64,000 nt of DNA from Leptospira harrisiae (GTDB lineage: Bacteria; Spirochaetota; Leptospiria; Leptospirales; Leptospiraceae), in NCBI RefSeq assembly GCF_002811945.1, contig NZ_NPDX01000001.1, positions 984,501 to 1,048,500 of the forward strand, written 5' to 3'. The notes below the pieces were generated by a model. It was not told where the DNA came from, made no database searches, and saw only the letters and a program-made list of their open reading frames with translations. Shown here piece after piece: positions 16,682-26,219 of the stretch (positions within the stretch are counted from its first letter, which is position 1; the number at the start of each line of letters is the position of its first letter). The translations under genes were made by a program, and so were the position numbers.

Positions 16682-18799
16682 TTATTCCTCTTCTTTGTTG
16701 TTGACCTTGTATTTTTTCATCAGTTCGTCCGCTACGTTTCTTGGAACTGGAGCATACTTGGAAAATTCCATAGCAAACTCTGCCTTTCCTTGGGTAGAAG
16801 AACGAAGCACTGTAGAGTAACCAAACATATCCGCGAGTGGAACTTCTGCTTCAATCTTAGCATAACCATTTTCTTCGCTAGTGTTTAAGATCATACCACG
16901 TCTTTGGTTGACTGAAGCAAGGATCGCACCTTGGAATTCAGTTGGTCCTTCTACTTCCACTCTCATGATAGGTTCGAGAATGATTGGAGCTGCTTTTCCA
17001 AATCCTTGGCGGAATCCGTAACGAGCACCAATTTGGAAGGCCATATCCGATGAATCCACATCATGGTAAGCACCGTCATTGATCACACAACGAACTCCAA
17101 TGATAGGGAATCCAATGAGAGATCCTCTTTCTAAACAAGAACGGAAACCCTTATCACAAGATCCGATGTATTCGCGAGGGATGGAACCACCGACAACTTT
17201 ATCAACGAATTCGTAATTCTTTCCTTCTTCTTGTGGGATTGGTTCAATGAATCCAGCCACACGAGCGAATTGACCTTGACCACCCGTTTGTTTTTTATGC
17301 GTGTAATCAAATTCTGCTGACTTAGTAATCGTTTCACGATAAGCAACTTGCGGTGCTCCTGTTACTAGATCTACACCATATTCACGTTTCATACGTTCGA
17401 TATAAACTTCGAGGTGGAGTTCTCCCATCCCTTTGATGATGGTTTGACCAGACTCTTTATCGATTTCTGTTTGGAAGGTAGGATCTTCCTTAGTGAAACG
17501 GTTGAGAGCTTTCGCAAGGTTTGGAAGTTGTTTCGATTCTTTACATTCAATTGTAAGAGAGATTACTGGGTTTGGAACAAACATGGACTCGAGAGTCACT
17601 TTTGCTTTTCCATCAGTGAATGTATCCCCTGATGCACAATCAATACCAAATAGAGCTACGATATCTCCAGCTTCCGCTTTTGAAATATCTTCCATATCGT
17701 TTGAGTGCATACGAACAAGACGACCAATGTTATGGCGTTTGTTGTTAGAAGAGTTGTAAATCGTCATACCTTTTTCAAGTCTACCTTGGTAAACACGAAC
17801 ATAAGTTAACTGACCGTAACGACCGTCTTCTAATTTGAATGCAAGGCAAACCAATGGTTTTTCTGGATCGGATTCTAAGTTGAATTCGTTTTCTTCGTTT
17901 CCGATTTCTTTTGCTTTGTTCTCAACATCATAAGGAGAAGCAAGGTAATCTGCCACACCATCAAGAAGTCTTTGGACTCCTTTGTTTTTGAAAGCAGAAC
18001 CCATAAATACAGGAACAAATTTAAGTGCAAGAACACCACGACGAATGGCTTCTTTCACTCGTGCTTCCGAAGGAGCACCTTCTAACAATTCTTCGGTGAG
18101 TTCATCACTGAAAAGAGAAACGGCATCAAGAAGCGCTTCTCGTTTTTCGTTTGCTAGTTCTTTTAACTCATCTGGGATATCAGTGATTTTGATATCTTGT
18201 CCGTTTGGACCTTCGAAGTAATACGCTTTCATCTCCACTAGGTCAACGATTCCCTTTAGGTCGTTTTCGAGACCGATAGGAAGTTGTACTGCATGAGCAT
18301 TGAGGTGGAGTTTTTCACGAAGTTGTTCGATCACGCGCCATGGGTTTGCACCCGTTCTATCAAGTTTGTTGATAAAAGCAACACGCGGAACGCTATAACG
18401 TTTCATCTGACGGTCAACTGTGATGGATTGTGACTGAACACCAGCAACACCACAAAGAACCATAATGGCAGAGTCAAGTACACGTAAGGAACGTTCTACT
18501 TCAATCGTGAAGTCAACGTGGCCCGGAGTATCAATGATGTTGATGGTTATGTCTTTCCAAGTAGCATAAGTTGCTGCCGATTGGATTGTGATCCCTCTTT
18601 CTCTTTCGAGGTCCATACTATCCATAGTGGCACCCACGCCATCTTTACCACGTACTTCGTGGATAGCGTGGATTTTGTTCGTATAAAATAAAATACGTTC
18701 AGTGAGGGTTGTTTTACCCGAGTCAATGTGTGCGGAAATTCCGATGTTACGGATTTTTTCCATTTTAGGGTCGCGTTTGGTTTCTGTCGCAGAGGTCAT
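16682..18799 (-). CDS. fusA: Elongation factor G, mitochondrial EFG1-like type
   Basis: 705 residues. GTPase that moves tRNA and mRNA through the ribosome. G1 is [13 protein letters not shown] (with Ser where most bacterial EF-G have a different residue), G3 is DTPGHVDF and G4 is NKLD. The segments [18 protein letters not shown] and [14 protein letters not shown] closely resemble human mitochondrial EF-G1 as I recall it, as expected of the spirochaete/delta-proteobacterial EFG1 lineage, in which a second factor handles ribosome recycling. TGAGGAAAAT precedes the ATG at 18799. It is transcribed alone, ending at a strong terminator, and is divergent from the potassium-channel gene. Confidence 0.95.
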   Translation of the reverse strand: MTSATETKRDPKMEKIRNIGISAHIDSGKTTLTERILFYTNKIHAIHEVRGKDGVGATMDSMDLERERGITIQSAATYATWKDITINIIDTPGHVDFTIEVERSLRVLDSAIMVLCGVAGVQSQSITVDRQMKRYSVPRVAFINKLDRTGANPWRVIEQLREKLHLNAHAVQLPIGLENDLKGIVDLVEMKAYYFEGPNGQDIKITDIPDELKELANEKREALLDAVSLFSDELTEELLEGAPSEARVKEAIRRGVLALKFVPVFMGSAFKNKGVQRLLDGVADYLASPYDVENKAKEIGNEENEFNLESDPEKPLVCLAFKLEDGRYGQLTYVRVYQGRLEKGMTIYNSSNNKRHNIGRLVRMHSNDMEDISKAEAGDIVALFGIDCASGDTFTDGKAKVTLESMFVPNPVISLTIECKESKQLPNLAKALNRFTKEDPTFQTEIDKESGQTIIKGMGELHLEVYIERMKREYGVDLVTGAPQVAYRETITKSAEFDYTHKKQTGGQGQFARVAGFIEPIPQEEGKNYEFVDKVVGGSIPREYIGSCDKGFRSCLERGSLIGFPIIGVRCVINDGAYHDVDSSDMAFQIGARYGFRQGFGKAAPIILEPIMRVEVEGPTEFQGAILASVNQRRGMILNTSEENGYAKIEAEVPLADMFGYSTVLRSSTQGKAEFAMEFSKYAPVPRNVADELMKKYKVNNKEEE

Positions 18800-18925
18800 A
18801 TTTTCCTCAAAAATAAGGTTAGAGTTGAATTGATTCTACCAAAATCTGAAATGGACTGCGTTTGTAAAGTACTTGGGATTTTTGGTCAAAGGGAAAATCC
18901 TGGAGAAATTAGAGATTCAGGGTAT

Positions 18926-20452
18926 ATGCCACTAGCGCGCTTCAATCGATTTTTTCGAACATTGTCCTTTGCCCGAGTGGTTTGTTTGGGGTTTTTTGCC
19001 GCCATCCTCCTTGGTTCCTTCGCCATCTATATTTCCGAATTGGGAGAGCTTTCCTATGTGGATAGTTTTTACCTTTCGGCTTCTTCGATTTGTGTGACAG
19101 GACTTTCTCCCGTTCCCCTTTCTGGTTTAGAACATTCCACCCATTGGATTATGCTTTTTCTCATCCAACTTGGGGGACTTGGGATCATCAGTTTTACCGT
19201 AATTGTTGGATTTCTCATTACCCAAGGAATTTCTAGAAATGCTCGTTTCAATGCCTTTGTGGGAGCAGCCATTGACACCCAAGCCGAAACCGAATCTCTT
19301 GCTACAAACGAAGTCAATCGGATGTTACTCTCTATTATCAATATTTCTTTTACGTTAGAAATTTTGGGAGCCATCGGATTGTATTTGCATATGCCCGATG
19401 GGGTGGAAGGCGGGAATACTCGTTGGTTCTTTTCTTTATTCACTGCAATTTCTTCCTTTAATAACGCCGGTTTTTCGGTCACGGATGATCTCAGCGCTTT
19501 AAGACTGGATCCATTTTCCTTATACATTGTTTCTGGCCTTGTAATTTTTGGAGGGATTGGATTCCCAGTGATCATCCTTTTGGAAAAATTCCTCCTAACA
19601 GTCTTTGTTCGGATTGTATACCGCATTGAAGTGATGGCCGAAACTTTGATGATGGAAAAAGCATTAAAAACTGGGAATGTTCCTAGATTTTTGTTACTGC
19701 CAGCGCAGTTCTCCGCATTTTTAGAAAATCGTATCGGAGACTATAACAAACATTTGAGGGGGGAAACCACAAGGATCCAATCCAAAGTCCTCGTTTATGG
19801 ATCTTTCGCATTGTTATTGTTTGGTTTTGTTGGGATCTATTTTTTAGAAAAATCAAATCCGCATACATTTCATGGGTTAGCTCTCGTTGATAAAATCTCC
19901 AATGCATTTTTTATGTCCGTTTGTTCTCGTACAGCAGGATTTTCAACAATGGATTTGGGGCATTTGAATGATGCTACCGTCATTATCATTACCGTTTTAA
20001 TGTTTATTGGTGGTGGCCCTCAAGGAACTGCCGGTGGTATTAAAATTACCACCTTTGTTTTGTTACTTGCCTATTTAAAAAATGTAATTCAACCTTCTAA
20101 ACCAGTAATGTTATTTGGAGAAACAGTTTCCAAAAACTCTGTTGCTGTCGCCATTCGTGTTTACTTTCTTGCCACCATTGCTTTGGCTTTTGTTTTTATT
20201 TTCCTAGGGATTTTGGACCAAAACCAACATTCACTTCATGTAATCTTTTTTGAACTGATTTCTTCTTTTTCCACAGTTGGTTATAGTTTGAACTTAACAT
20301 CCCAACTGGGAGACATTGAAAAGATTTTTTATGCTGCCGTGATGTATGTGGGCCGTGTGGGAATTTTTACTGTCCTCATTGCAGCGACAGGCCACTCCGG
20401 AGTTCCTAAAATGGGAACTGTGGATGATGGTGTGAAAATCCAAGTCGGTTAG
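18926..20452 (+). CDS. TrkH/KtrB-type potassium (or sodium) channel subunit
   Basis: About 508 residues, polytopic inner-membrane protein. The four pore loops of the TrkH/KtrB superfamily are all visible: SSICVTGLSP, SFNNAGFSVTD, CSRTAGFSTMD and FSTVGYSLNLT, each with the filter Gly. Uptake is driven by membrane potential and controlled by a cytoplasmic TrkA/KtrA ring, which is not encoded here. The open frame extends upstream to 18728 inside fusA; I choose the ATG at 18926 just before the first membrane helix, though an ATG at 18851 is also possible. Length fits KtrB more than E. coli TrkH, so I leave the symbol empty. Confidence 0.9.
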   Translation: MPLARFNRFFRTLSFARVVCLGFFAAILLGSFAIYISELGELSYVDSFYLSASSICVTGLSPVPLSGLEHSTHWIMLFLIQLGGLGIISFTVIVGFLITQGISRNARFNAFVGAAIDTQAETESLATNEVNRMLLSIINISFTLEILGAIGLYLHMPDGVEGGNTRWFFSLFTAISSFNNAGFSVTDDLSALRLDPFSLYIVSGLVIFGGIGFPVIILLEKFLLTVFVRIVYRIEVMAETLMMEKALKTGNVPRFLLLPAQFSAFLENRIGDYNKHLRGETTRIQSKVLVYGSFALLLFGFVGIYFLEKSNPHTFHGLALVDKISNAFFMSVCSRTAGFSTMDLGHLNDATVIIITVLMFIGGGPQGTAGGIKITTFVLLLAYLKNVIQPSKPVMLFGETVSKNSVAVAIRVYFLATIALAFVFIFLGILDQNQHSLHVIFFELISSFSTVGYSLNLTSQLGDIEKIFYAAVMYVGRVGIFTVLIAATGHSGVPKMGTVDDGVKIQVG

Positions 20453-20497
20453 AATGGACATAAAAATCAGTTTTAGTATTTTGAGGATAGAGAAGAC

Positions 20498-21532
20498 TTG
20501 GTATTTGTGAAATTAAGCATTCGAGATCTTTTGTTTTCGCCTTGGAAAGCTCCAGTTTTGGAGCATGAGGAACTAAAGTTTGAGGAAGAGAAAAAATCTC
20601 AGAAAATAAAACTGACCCAGATCGAGTCTCGATTGGAGTCGGTGGAACTTCTATTGTCAAATGAGAAGTTAGAAGATGCAAAACTTCTGTTCCGAGTTTT
20701 GGCCTTCGACTTAGTTTCCTTTCAATTAAGACGAACCAACCAAAAGGAAATCCCTTTGGATGGGAATTTAAACGGTTTTGTAATTCCTGAATCAGATCGA
20801 AAACTAAAACCATTCGGATTTATCAAATCTTTAGACCAAGTTCCAAATTTTAGTGATAAGGAAATGGATGAGATTTTGTCTTCTGCTGTTGATACTTTTG
20901 AATATCTTTTGTATGAATCCAAAAAAGAATTCAAAACTCGTTACCTTACAAATTTAGACCAGTTTCGGTTCATCAAACAAATTCGATTTTTATTACTCAG
21001 TGCATTCTTTTCTTTTTCTATTTTGGGGTTCATCTACTACCAATTCAAATTCCCACAGATGAAAGACCAATCCATCAAATTGTATAGTTTTATCAGTAAG
21101 GAGAAACCAGAGACTTCAGAATCTTTGATGGTTTCCCAACCTGTTTTGAAAAAAGACATTGGCAGTTGGGTTGCGTATGAATGGACATTACCTGAATCTA
21201 TGTCTGCATTTGGTGGCCTTAGGATCGATCCGTTGGAACAAAGAGGAATTCGATTTACCTTAGACCAAATCACTATTTTGGATTCAAAAGGCAAAGAGTT
21301 GTATCAAAAAAAGTTTGTCGTAAGTTCTAGTATGTTACCGGAAGATTACCAAGATTATTTGCAGATTTTGGATATAAAAACGGCAGGCAAACAAACTCCA
21401 GGTGAACTGGTGGAGATGGTGACCACTGGTAAAGATCCACAAATCCATTTGGTGTTTCCAATCCTTACGGATGCAAAAACGATCAAATTAAAAATGAAAT
21501 ACATTGAAGCCCATAAAGTGAAGAAAAAATGA
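20498..21532 (+). CDS. Unknown single-pass membrane protein
   Basis: 344 residues, not recognised. A charged, helical N-terminal half (about 1-160, with coiled-coil-like Glu/Lys runs at 20-70) precedes one membrane segment at about 163-183 and then a beta-rich C-terminal domain of about 150 residues, probably periplasmic. The start is TTG at 20498, or GTG at 20507; GAGGATAGAGAAGA lies upstream of both and there is no ATG near. Its stop overlaps the start of the UbiA-family gene by ATGA, so it belongs to the operon with that gene and the TlpA-like protein, and a role in envelope lipid or glycan synthesis is possible (inference). Confidence 0.7.
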   Translation: MVFVKLSIRDLLFSPWKAPVLEHEELKFEEEKKSQKIKLTQIESRLESVELLLSNEKLEDAKLLFRVLAFDLVSFQLRRTNQKEIPLDGNLNGFVIPESDRKLKPFGFIKSLDQVPNFSDKEMDEILSSAVDTFEYLLYESKKEFKTRYLTNLDQFRFIKQIRFLLLSAFFSFSILGFIYYQFKFPQMKDQSIKLYSFISKEKPETSESLMVSQPVLKKDIGSWVAYEWTLPESMSAFGGLRIDPLEQRGIRFTLDQITILDSKGKELYQKKFVVSSSMLPEDYQDYLQILDIKTAGKQTPGELVEMVTTGKDPQIHLVFPILTDAKTIKLKMKYIEAHKVKKK

Positions 21533-22428
21533 TCTACCTATACCTCAAATTGATGCGTGTCCCTCAGTGGGTAAAAAATATTATCCTTTTTGCCGGATTG
21601 ATTTTTTCTAAAAAAATCTTCGAACTTCCTTCGTTAACAAAAGTTTGTTTGGCTTTCCTTTGTTTTTCGTTAGTGGCAAGTTGCCAATATGTTTTCAACG
21701 ATTTTTTGGATCAAAAAGAAGATGCCAAACATCCTGAAAAAAAACATAGGCCACTCGCCAGTGGAGAATTGGATTCAGGAATTGCATTGGCAATCACCGG
21801 AGTCATCCTACCTGTTGCGCTCATCGGTGCTTATAAACTTTCACCTGTTTTCTTTTACCTAACGATCTTCTACTTACTCTTTAACATGTTATATAGTAAG
21901 GTTTTGAAACACATAGTAATTCTGGATGTAATGAGTATCTCCATTGGATTTGTGTTACGTGCTATAGCAGGCGCAGTAGTGATTGGTGTGGAATTTTCTC
22001 ATTGGTTGTTACTTTGTACATTTATGTTGGCCCTTTTCTGGGGATTTTCCAAACGTCGCGGAGAAATCAATATCCTAAAAACGGACGCAGGCAAACACAG
22101 AAAGATTTTGGAAGAGTATTCTATAGAGTTTTTGGATTTGATGATGGCTGTGGTGGCCACCTTAACTCTTGTGAGTTATGTGATGTATGCAGTCAGTCCC
22201 GAAACTGCAAAAAGTTTAGGAACACCTTATATGGTGTATACTGTTCCTATTGTTGTGTATGCTATCTTTCGTTCTCTCTATATCATTTATATTAAGAACA
22301 TGGGTCATAACCCAACTAAGGCCATTCTCACGGACGTCAGCGTTCTTGTTTCTGGGTTTATTTGGTTACTCCTCATCTTATTTTTAATGTTTGGGAACAT
22401 ATCGGGCCATACCCCAGTCTTACAATAG
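21529..22428 (+). CDS. UbiA-family prenyltransferase, decaprenyl-phosphate phosphoribosyltransferase-like
   Basis: 299 residues with eight or nine membrane helices. The first UbiA motif is NDxxDxxxD at Asn57-Asp58-Asp61-Asp65, followed by the HPEKKHRPLASGEL stretch characteristic of the branch related to mycobacterial DPPR synthase (Rv3806c). That enzyme moves phosphoribose from PRPP onto a polyprenyl phosphate, the first step to lipid-linked arabinose. A second conserved region (SKVLKHIVILDVM) is as expected. Whether this protein uses PRPP in a spirochaete is unproven. ATGA overlap with the preceding gene and a 5-base gap to the thioredoxin-like gene indicate one operon. Confidence 0.85.
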   Translation: MIYLYLKLMRVPQWVKNIILFAGLIFSKKIFELPSLTKVCLAFLCFSLVASCQYVFNDFLDQKEDAKHPEKKHRPLASGELDSGIALAITGVILPVALIGAYKLSPVFFYLTIFYLLFNMLYSKVLKHIVILDVMSISIGFVLRAIAGAVVIGVEFSHWLLLCTFMLALFWGFSKRRGEINILKTDAGKHRKILEEYSIEFLDLMMAVVATLTLVSYVMYAVSPETAKSLGTPYMVYTVPIVVYAIFRSLYIIYIKNMGHNPTKAILTDVSVLVSGFIWLLLILFLMFGNISGHTPVLQ

Positions 22429-22433
22429 AGACT

Positions 22434-22943
22434 ATGAAAATTTGGAAGCAGTTACCGTATGGATGGAAGGTGGTCTCCGCCTTTGTTTTCTTTTTTTCGA
22501 CCACCCTTTGTTTTGCTTACTTTAAGGGGAGGGACACACATCCCGGTGTTCCCATTGAAATCCTTGCCACTACGCCGACGGAAGCCAATTCATGGAAGGG
22601 TCACCCCAAGGTTGTGTATTTTTGGGCGACCTGGTGCACTGTTTGCAAAGCTTATGGCCCGATCTTAGATGCTAATATAAAGTTTTTACCAAAATCCATC
22701 ATCTTTCTCTCTGTTTTAGAAGCAGAAGACTCTGAAGAAACTAAAGACATTTTGACAAAACTCACCCCAGATGCAAAACATCCGATTTATGCAGCCGACT
22801 ACAGAATGTTAAAGGAATGGAGGATTTCTGCTTATCCTACGACTGTTTTTCTGAACGAAGAGGGACAGGTGGTGTTTTCGGATACGGGAATCTTAAGCCC
22901 GCTTGGGTTTTGGTTGCGAACTTTTCTTTTGCGCTTTTTTTAA
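22434..22943 (+). CDS. TlpA/ResA-like membrane-anchored thioredoxin-fold protein
   Basis: 169 residues. An N-terminal membrane anchor (about 12-32) is followed by a thioredoxin fold with redox motif Trp67-Cys68-Thr-Val-Cys71 in VYFWATWCTVCK and the cis-proline segment AYPTTVFL. It should reduce or exchange disulfides on the periplasmic side, as TlpA, ResA and ScsD do. The ATG at 22434 follows the UbiA-family stop by 5 bases; a longer frame from 22362 would overlap that gene and is rejected. Confidence 0.85.
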   Translation: MKIWKQLPYGWKVVSAFVFFFSTTLCFAYFKGRDTHPGVPIEILATTPTEANSWKGHPKVVYFWATWCTVCKAYGPILDANIKFLPKSIIFLSVLEAEDSEETKDILTKLTPDAKHPIYAADYRMLKEWRISAYPTTVFLNEEGQVVFSDTGILSPLGFWLRTFLLRFF

Positions 22944-22960
22944 ACTGTCGATGATATAAC

Positions 22961-23734
22961 ATGGATTCTTCTTTCAAACCCAAACCGCTTTTGAACAAGT
23001 CGGAACTCCGACAAATCAAACGCAGTAAAACTCGGGTCGAAGGAAAAAAGGTCATCACTGATGACGTAAAAAAACTCAAATCCCTCAAGGTCACACCTGA
23101 GCTCAGTTTCCAAGAATCACTAGATTACTACAAAGAACCAATTTGGATCGAATACTACATTCCAAAAGAATCTAGGTTTGCATTTGAAACCAAATATCTA
23201 TTTATCCTTCTCGTAGATCCAACCATTACGGATGAGCTTTGTGATGCGGAAAGAAAACGAGCCTCTGCCAATCGTGAAATAGTAGATGTATTTGCTTATA
23301 TGGAATCCCACCCCGAAGCCATTAGGCTCATTGAAGATTCCTATCATTCTACGATATCCATGCATGAAACCGTACATCATATCTTTAAAGCCTATAAAGA
23401 AACGGGAGCGACAGAAGATTTAAAAACTGCCTGTTATTTAACGGAAGCACTTTTGAAATATGAACCAACCATTGCAGGCCTTACTTATTTCAGAGACTAT
23501 GTAATTTATAATTTAAATTTTTTCATCCGCACTCTGAACCGATTGAAGATCGAATTTGCATTGGAAGATGCAACCGTTTCGTTACTCATCAAACGCAGAA
23601 ATGAATTTTGGGAGTTGGAAAATCGGACAGAAGACGAAGATTTTGATTTGCTAGCAGCCTTGTTTTTTGAGCAGGCTTTCCCCAATCGTGGTGCAGGTGA
23701 ACTTTCTAGTGATGATATGTTACTTTTTGAATAA
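22961..23734 (+). CDS. Unknown cytoplasmic protein
   Basis: 257 residues, not recognised. No signal peptide or membrane segment. The first 40 residues are Lys-rich and likely flexible; the rest looks mostly helical, with a conserved-looking HETVHHIFKAYKETG segment and an acidic C-terminus. The His pairs (HETVHH) resemble a metal-binding HExxH-like arrangement but lack the correct spacing, so no enzyme is claimed. It follows the TlpA-like gene by 17 bases and may share its operon. It converges on the next minus-strand gene. Confidence 0.7.
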   Translation: MDSSFKPKPLLNKSELRQIKRSKTRVEGKKVITDDVKKLKSLKVTPELSFQESLDYYKEPIWIEYYIPKESRFAFETKYLFILLVDPTITDELCDAERKRASANREIVDVFAYMESHPEAIRLIEDSYHSTISMHETVHHIFKAYKETGATEDLKTACYLTEALLKYEPTIAGLTYFRDYVIYNLNFFIRTLNRLKIEFALEDATVSLLIKRRNEFWELENRTEDEDFDLLAALFFEQAFPNRGAGELSSDDMLLFE

Positions 23735-23750
23735 TTTGTATTTCACTTCG

Positions 23751-24614
23751 TTACATAAACCAACTAAATAATCCTAAAAGATTTTCTGTTTCCGGGAAAA
23801 CCATTTCATTTTTGATGATGGTAGTATCTGTGAGTTGCATGGAAACGGGAATTTTTTTTTCTTGGAAGGTAAAACTTAACTTTGAAACTGATTTTGTTGT
23901 TTCTTTCCAATTGGTTTGGATTTTGGATTCTTCGGCCAAAGGAAAACTATGGATTAGTACGTTCCAAAAATCAGATTTAGAAACCAACACTTCTGAAATG
24001 TTCCCGATTCCTGTTTTTAAATCTCTATAGAGATGTTCTTTCATAAAATCTTTGATTCCAATGGATAAAAACTGTTTTTCACTTTTGAGTTTGGAAAGAC
24101 CTGGGACTGTAATATGTGGATCAATCACATCCCAATCCAAAATAAGAAAATGACACGGTCCAGTTTGGATCCTTTTGAGAAGAAATTCTAAATTACCTTC
24201 CGTATACACTGTTTGGCCCATAGTTCTCAAAAAAACTGACAGATGTTTGTCGAAGTTTTGGTCTTTTGTGTATATGACCCAGGTCAATTTTGACAAAGGT
24301 AAGGACTTAGATGGTAAAGTATGTATTTTAGTAAATGGATTTTCCCATAACAAAGAAACACCATTGTCTTTATAATATTCTTTTTCTTCTTTTGTAAAAC
24401 TACCACATAATATTGGTTCAATGCTCCAATCCAATAATTCTTTTGCAATTTCTGGTGTTGGTTTTGAAAAAAGTCGAATTGAATCTGGATGGTCTTTCCA
24501 AGTTTTCCCTGTACATTCTTTAACGACGAAACCTTGAACTTGTAACCATGTTACAATCAGGTTTTTTTCTGTGTCGGGAAGTTGTGTCAAAACAGCACCG
24601 AATAGAGTGTCCAT
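23751..24614 (-). CDS. Unknown protein with receiver-like segment
   Basis: 287 residues, not firmly recognised. Residues about 105-210 resemble a response-regulator receiver fold: TWVIYTKDQNFDKHLSVFL at the start and HFLILDWDVIDP at the position of the phosphorylated Asp, but the paired acidic residues, Thr and Lys of active receivers are not clear, so it is probably degenerate. The N-terminal 100 residues could be a second such fold; the C-terminal 70 are beta-rich. ATG start at 24614, 58 bases from the divergent PhaR-like gene. Confidence 0.65.
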   Translation of the reverse strand: MDTLFGAVLTQLPDTEKNLIVTWLQVQGFVVKECTGKTWKDHPDSIRLFSKPTPEIAKELLDWSIEPILCGSFTKEEKEYYKDNGVSLLWENPFTKIHTLPSKSLPLSKLTWVIYTKDQNFDKHLSVFLRTMGQTVYTEGNLEFLLKRIQTGPCHFLILDWDVIDPHITVPGLSKLKSEKQFLSIGIKDFMKEHLYRDLKTGIGNISEVLVSKSDFWNVLIHSFPLAEESKIQTNWKETTKSVSKLSFTFQEKKIPVSMQLTDTTIIKNEMVFPETENLLGLFSWFM

Positions 24615-24672
24615 TACGATTGTATTTTAGTTGACCCCCTAGGCTTGAAAGTCATTTTAAAAAACATCTCCG

Positions 24673-25221
24673 ATGAAGCTCCTCAAACGATACGCAAACC
24701 GAAGACTTTATGATCCAGAAACAAGCTCCACCATCACACTGGAAGATGTGGCAAAGATGATCATCGGGGGAGATGAAATCAAAGTCCAAGACAATATGAC
24801 AGGAGAAGACATCACTCCTAAAATTTTGGGACAAACTTTTCTTAAGGTGAGTCTCGGGCAAAGAAACGAAGACTTTTCTAACTTTATGTTAACCTCCCTC
24901 ATTCGGGAAACTGGGCGTGATGTCTCCGGTCTTTTTGAACGTTTGATTCTCGGTGGAATTGGGGCCAATTATCTGACTTCGGAACGACTGGAAAAAATCG
25001 TAAATTCGATGGTGGAACTTGGTGAACTCAAAGAGGCAGATTTTAGCCACTACCGTGAAGATCTTTTGCGCAAAATGGCTTCCAGAGCCAGTGAAAAAAA
25101 AGAACAAATCCAAAGAGATTTGGAAAAGTTCAGCCAATCCATTTTGGAAGAAGACAAAGCTACCCTTGGTGATCTTTCTGAAAAATTAAAAGAAGTCGCA
25201 GAAAAATTGAAGGAAAATTGA
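24673..25221 (+). CDS. PhaR/PhbF-like polyhydroxyalkanoate accumulation regulator
   Basis: 182 residues. The N-terminal 60 residues carry the PHB/PHA accumulation regulator DNA-binding signature: [20 protein letters not shown] followed by EDVAKMI and [11 protein letters not shown]. The C-terminal 70 residues are a Lys/Glu coiled coil. In polyester-storing bacteria such proteins bind DNA and granules to control phasin genes; many bacteria without storage polymer also carry them, and no PHA synthase is in this window, so the target is unknown. ATG at 24673 after ATCTCCG; the surrounding spacing fits its own promoter between divergent genes. Confidence 0.85.
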   Translation: MKLLKRYANRRLYDPETSSTITLEDVAKMIIGGDEIKVQDNMTGEDITPKILGQTFLKVSLGQRNEDFSNFMLTSLIRETGRDVSGLFERLILGGIGANYLTSERLEKIVNSMVELGELKEADFSHYREDLLRKMASRASEKKEQIQRDLEKFSQSILEEDKATLGDLSEKLKEVAEKLKEN

Positions 25222-25266
25222 CGAAAAACGAAGAGAAAATCCGTCCCAACCTAAAGGCGGTTTAGA

Positions 25267-26154
25267 ATGATTCGAAAGTCTTTTTTGTTATTTTGTATTC
25301 TCTTGGTCCCTGCAGTTTTGTTTGCAGAAACGGACGATCGTTTTTTTGAAATCCAACGCACTCGACTTTCTTCCTCTAATGTATTCGAAATACGTGATGC
25401 AATTGACAAACTTACGTTTGTTAAATCAAACCAAGGGATTCGTGATATCATTGCCGCAATGGAAGGTTCTCCGAATTTTCCGACAAGTCCCGGAAATGCT
25501 CCAGCTGTTAAATTTTACGCAGCACAAGCCCTCGGGAAAAAAGGGAACAAAATCGCCATTCCTTATTTGATTAAAACTTACCAAAAAGAATCAGCAAATA
25601 TTCCGGAACACAACCCACGAATCCGCAGAACTTGGAAGGACGGAGTGGCTGATAGCAGTTCTCCTTCCAGTCCGTATTTTTATGAGGATGGCGATATTCC
25701 CATCACATTGGCTTGTGGTGAAATTTTACGGGCCTTAGGTTCTTTGCCTCTCACTCCTGAGTCAGAATCAACAATCAAATCTGCTCTCACGAGTCCTAAT
25801 TTTTATCTACGTAGTGCCGCAGCCGATGCCCTGTATCTTGCAGGAAAAAAAGAGTCATTACCAAGTTTGGTGGATGCTTTGGGAAAAGAAACCGTCCCTT
25901 ATTCCAAAATTTCGATTCTTTCGGCCATGGTTGGGTTGGAACGATTGCCAAACCAAAATTATAAATCTGTTTTGGAATCTCTCACTGATAAAGATCCAGA
26001 GGTACGAGGAAAGGCGTCAGATGCTCTTCGCCGATTGGACTTCAGTATCTCTGCACCTTACTTAGAAAAGGTGATTCAGTCTGAGAATGACTCTAAGGTT
26101 TTAAAACAAATGAAATCAGATTACCAATTTCTCGTTTCCTTTCATACTCCATAA
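25267..26154 (+). CDS. Exported HEAT-repeat protein
   Basis: 295 residues. The signal peptide (about 1-20, ending LFAE) sends it to the periplasm. The mature part is alpha-helical with HEAT-like repeats: AQALGKKGNKIAIPYLIKTY, the segment around LRSAAADALYLAGKKESLPS, and VRGKASDALRRLDFSISAPY. Such repeats bind other proteins; a partner is not evident. It lies 45 bases after the PhaR-like gene, with a GGTTTAG stretch rather than a strong Shine-Dalgarno, and precedes cysK by about 65 bases that contain a likely cysK promoter. Confidence 0.8.
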   Translation: MIRKSFLLFCILLVPAVLFAETDDRFFEIQRTRLSSSNVFEIRDAIDKLTFVKSNQGIRDIIAAMEGSPNFPTSPGNAPAVKFYAAQALGKKGNKIAIPYLIKTYQKESANIPEHNPRIRRTWKDGVADSSSPSSPYFYEDGDIPITLACGEILRALGSLPLTPESESTIKSALTSPNFYLRSAAADALYLAGKKESLPSLVDALGKETVPYSKISILSAMVGLERLPNQNYKSVLESLTDKDPEVRGKASDALRRLDFSISAPYLEKVIQSENDSKVLKQMKSDYQFLVSFHTP

Positions 26155-26219
26155 GTTTTCTATTTTTCATTGTGGACAAATCCGCTTTTTCCACTAAAAT
26201 GTGACAGAGCGGAGAAATT

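Noticed and set aside
19069..19626. Minus-strand 185-codon frame inside the TrkH-like gene
   Set aside because: The plus strand encodes all four channel pore loops here; the opposite frame has no recognisable motif.
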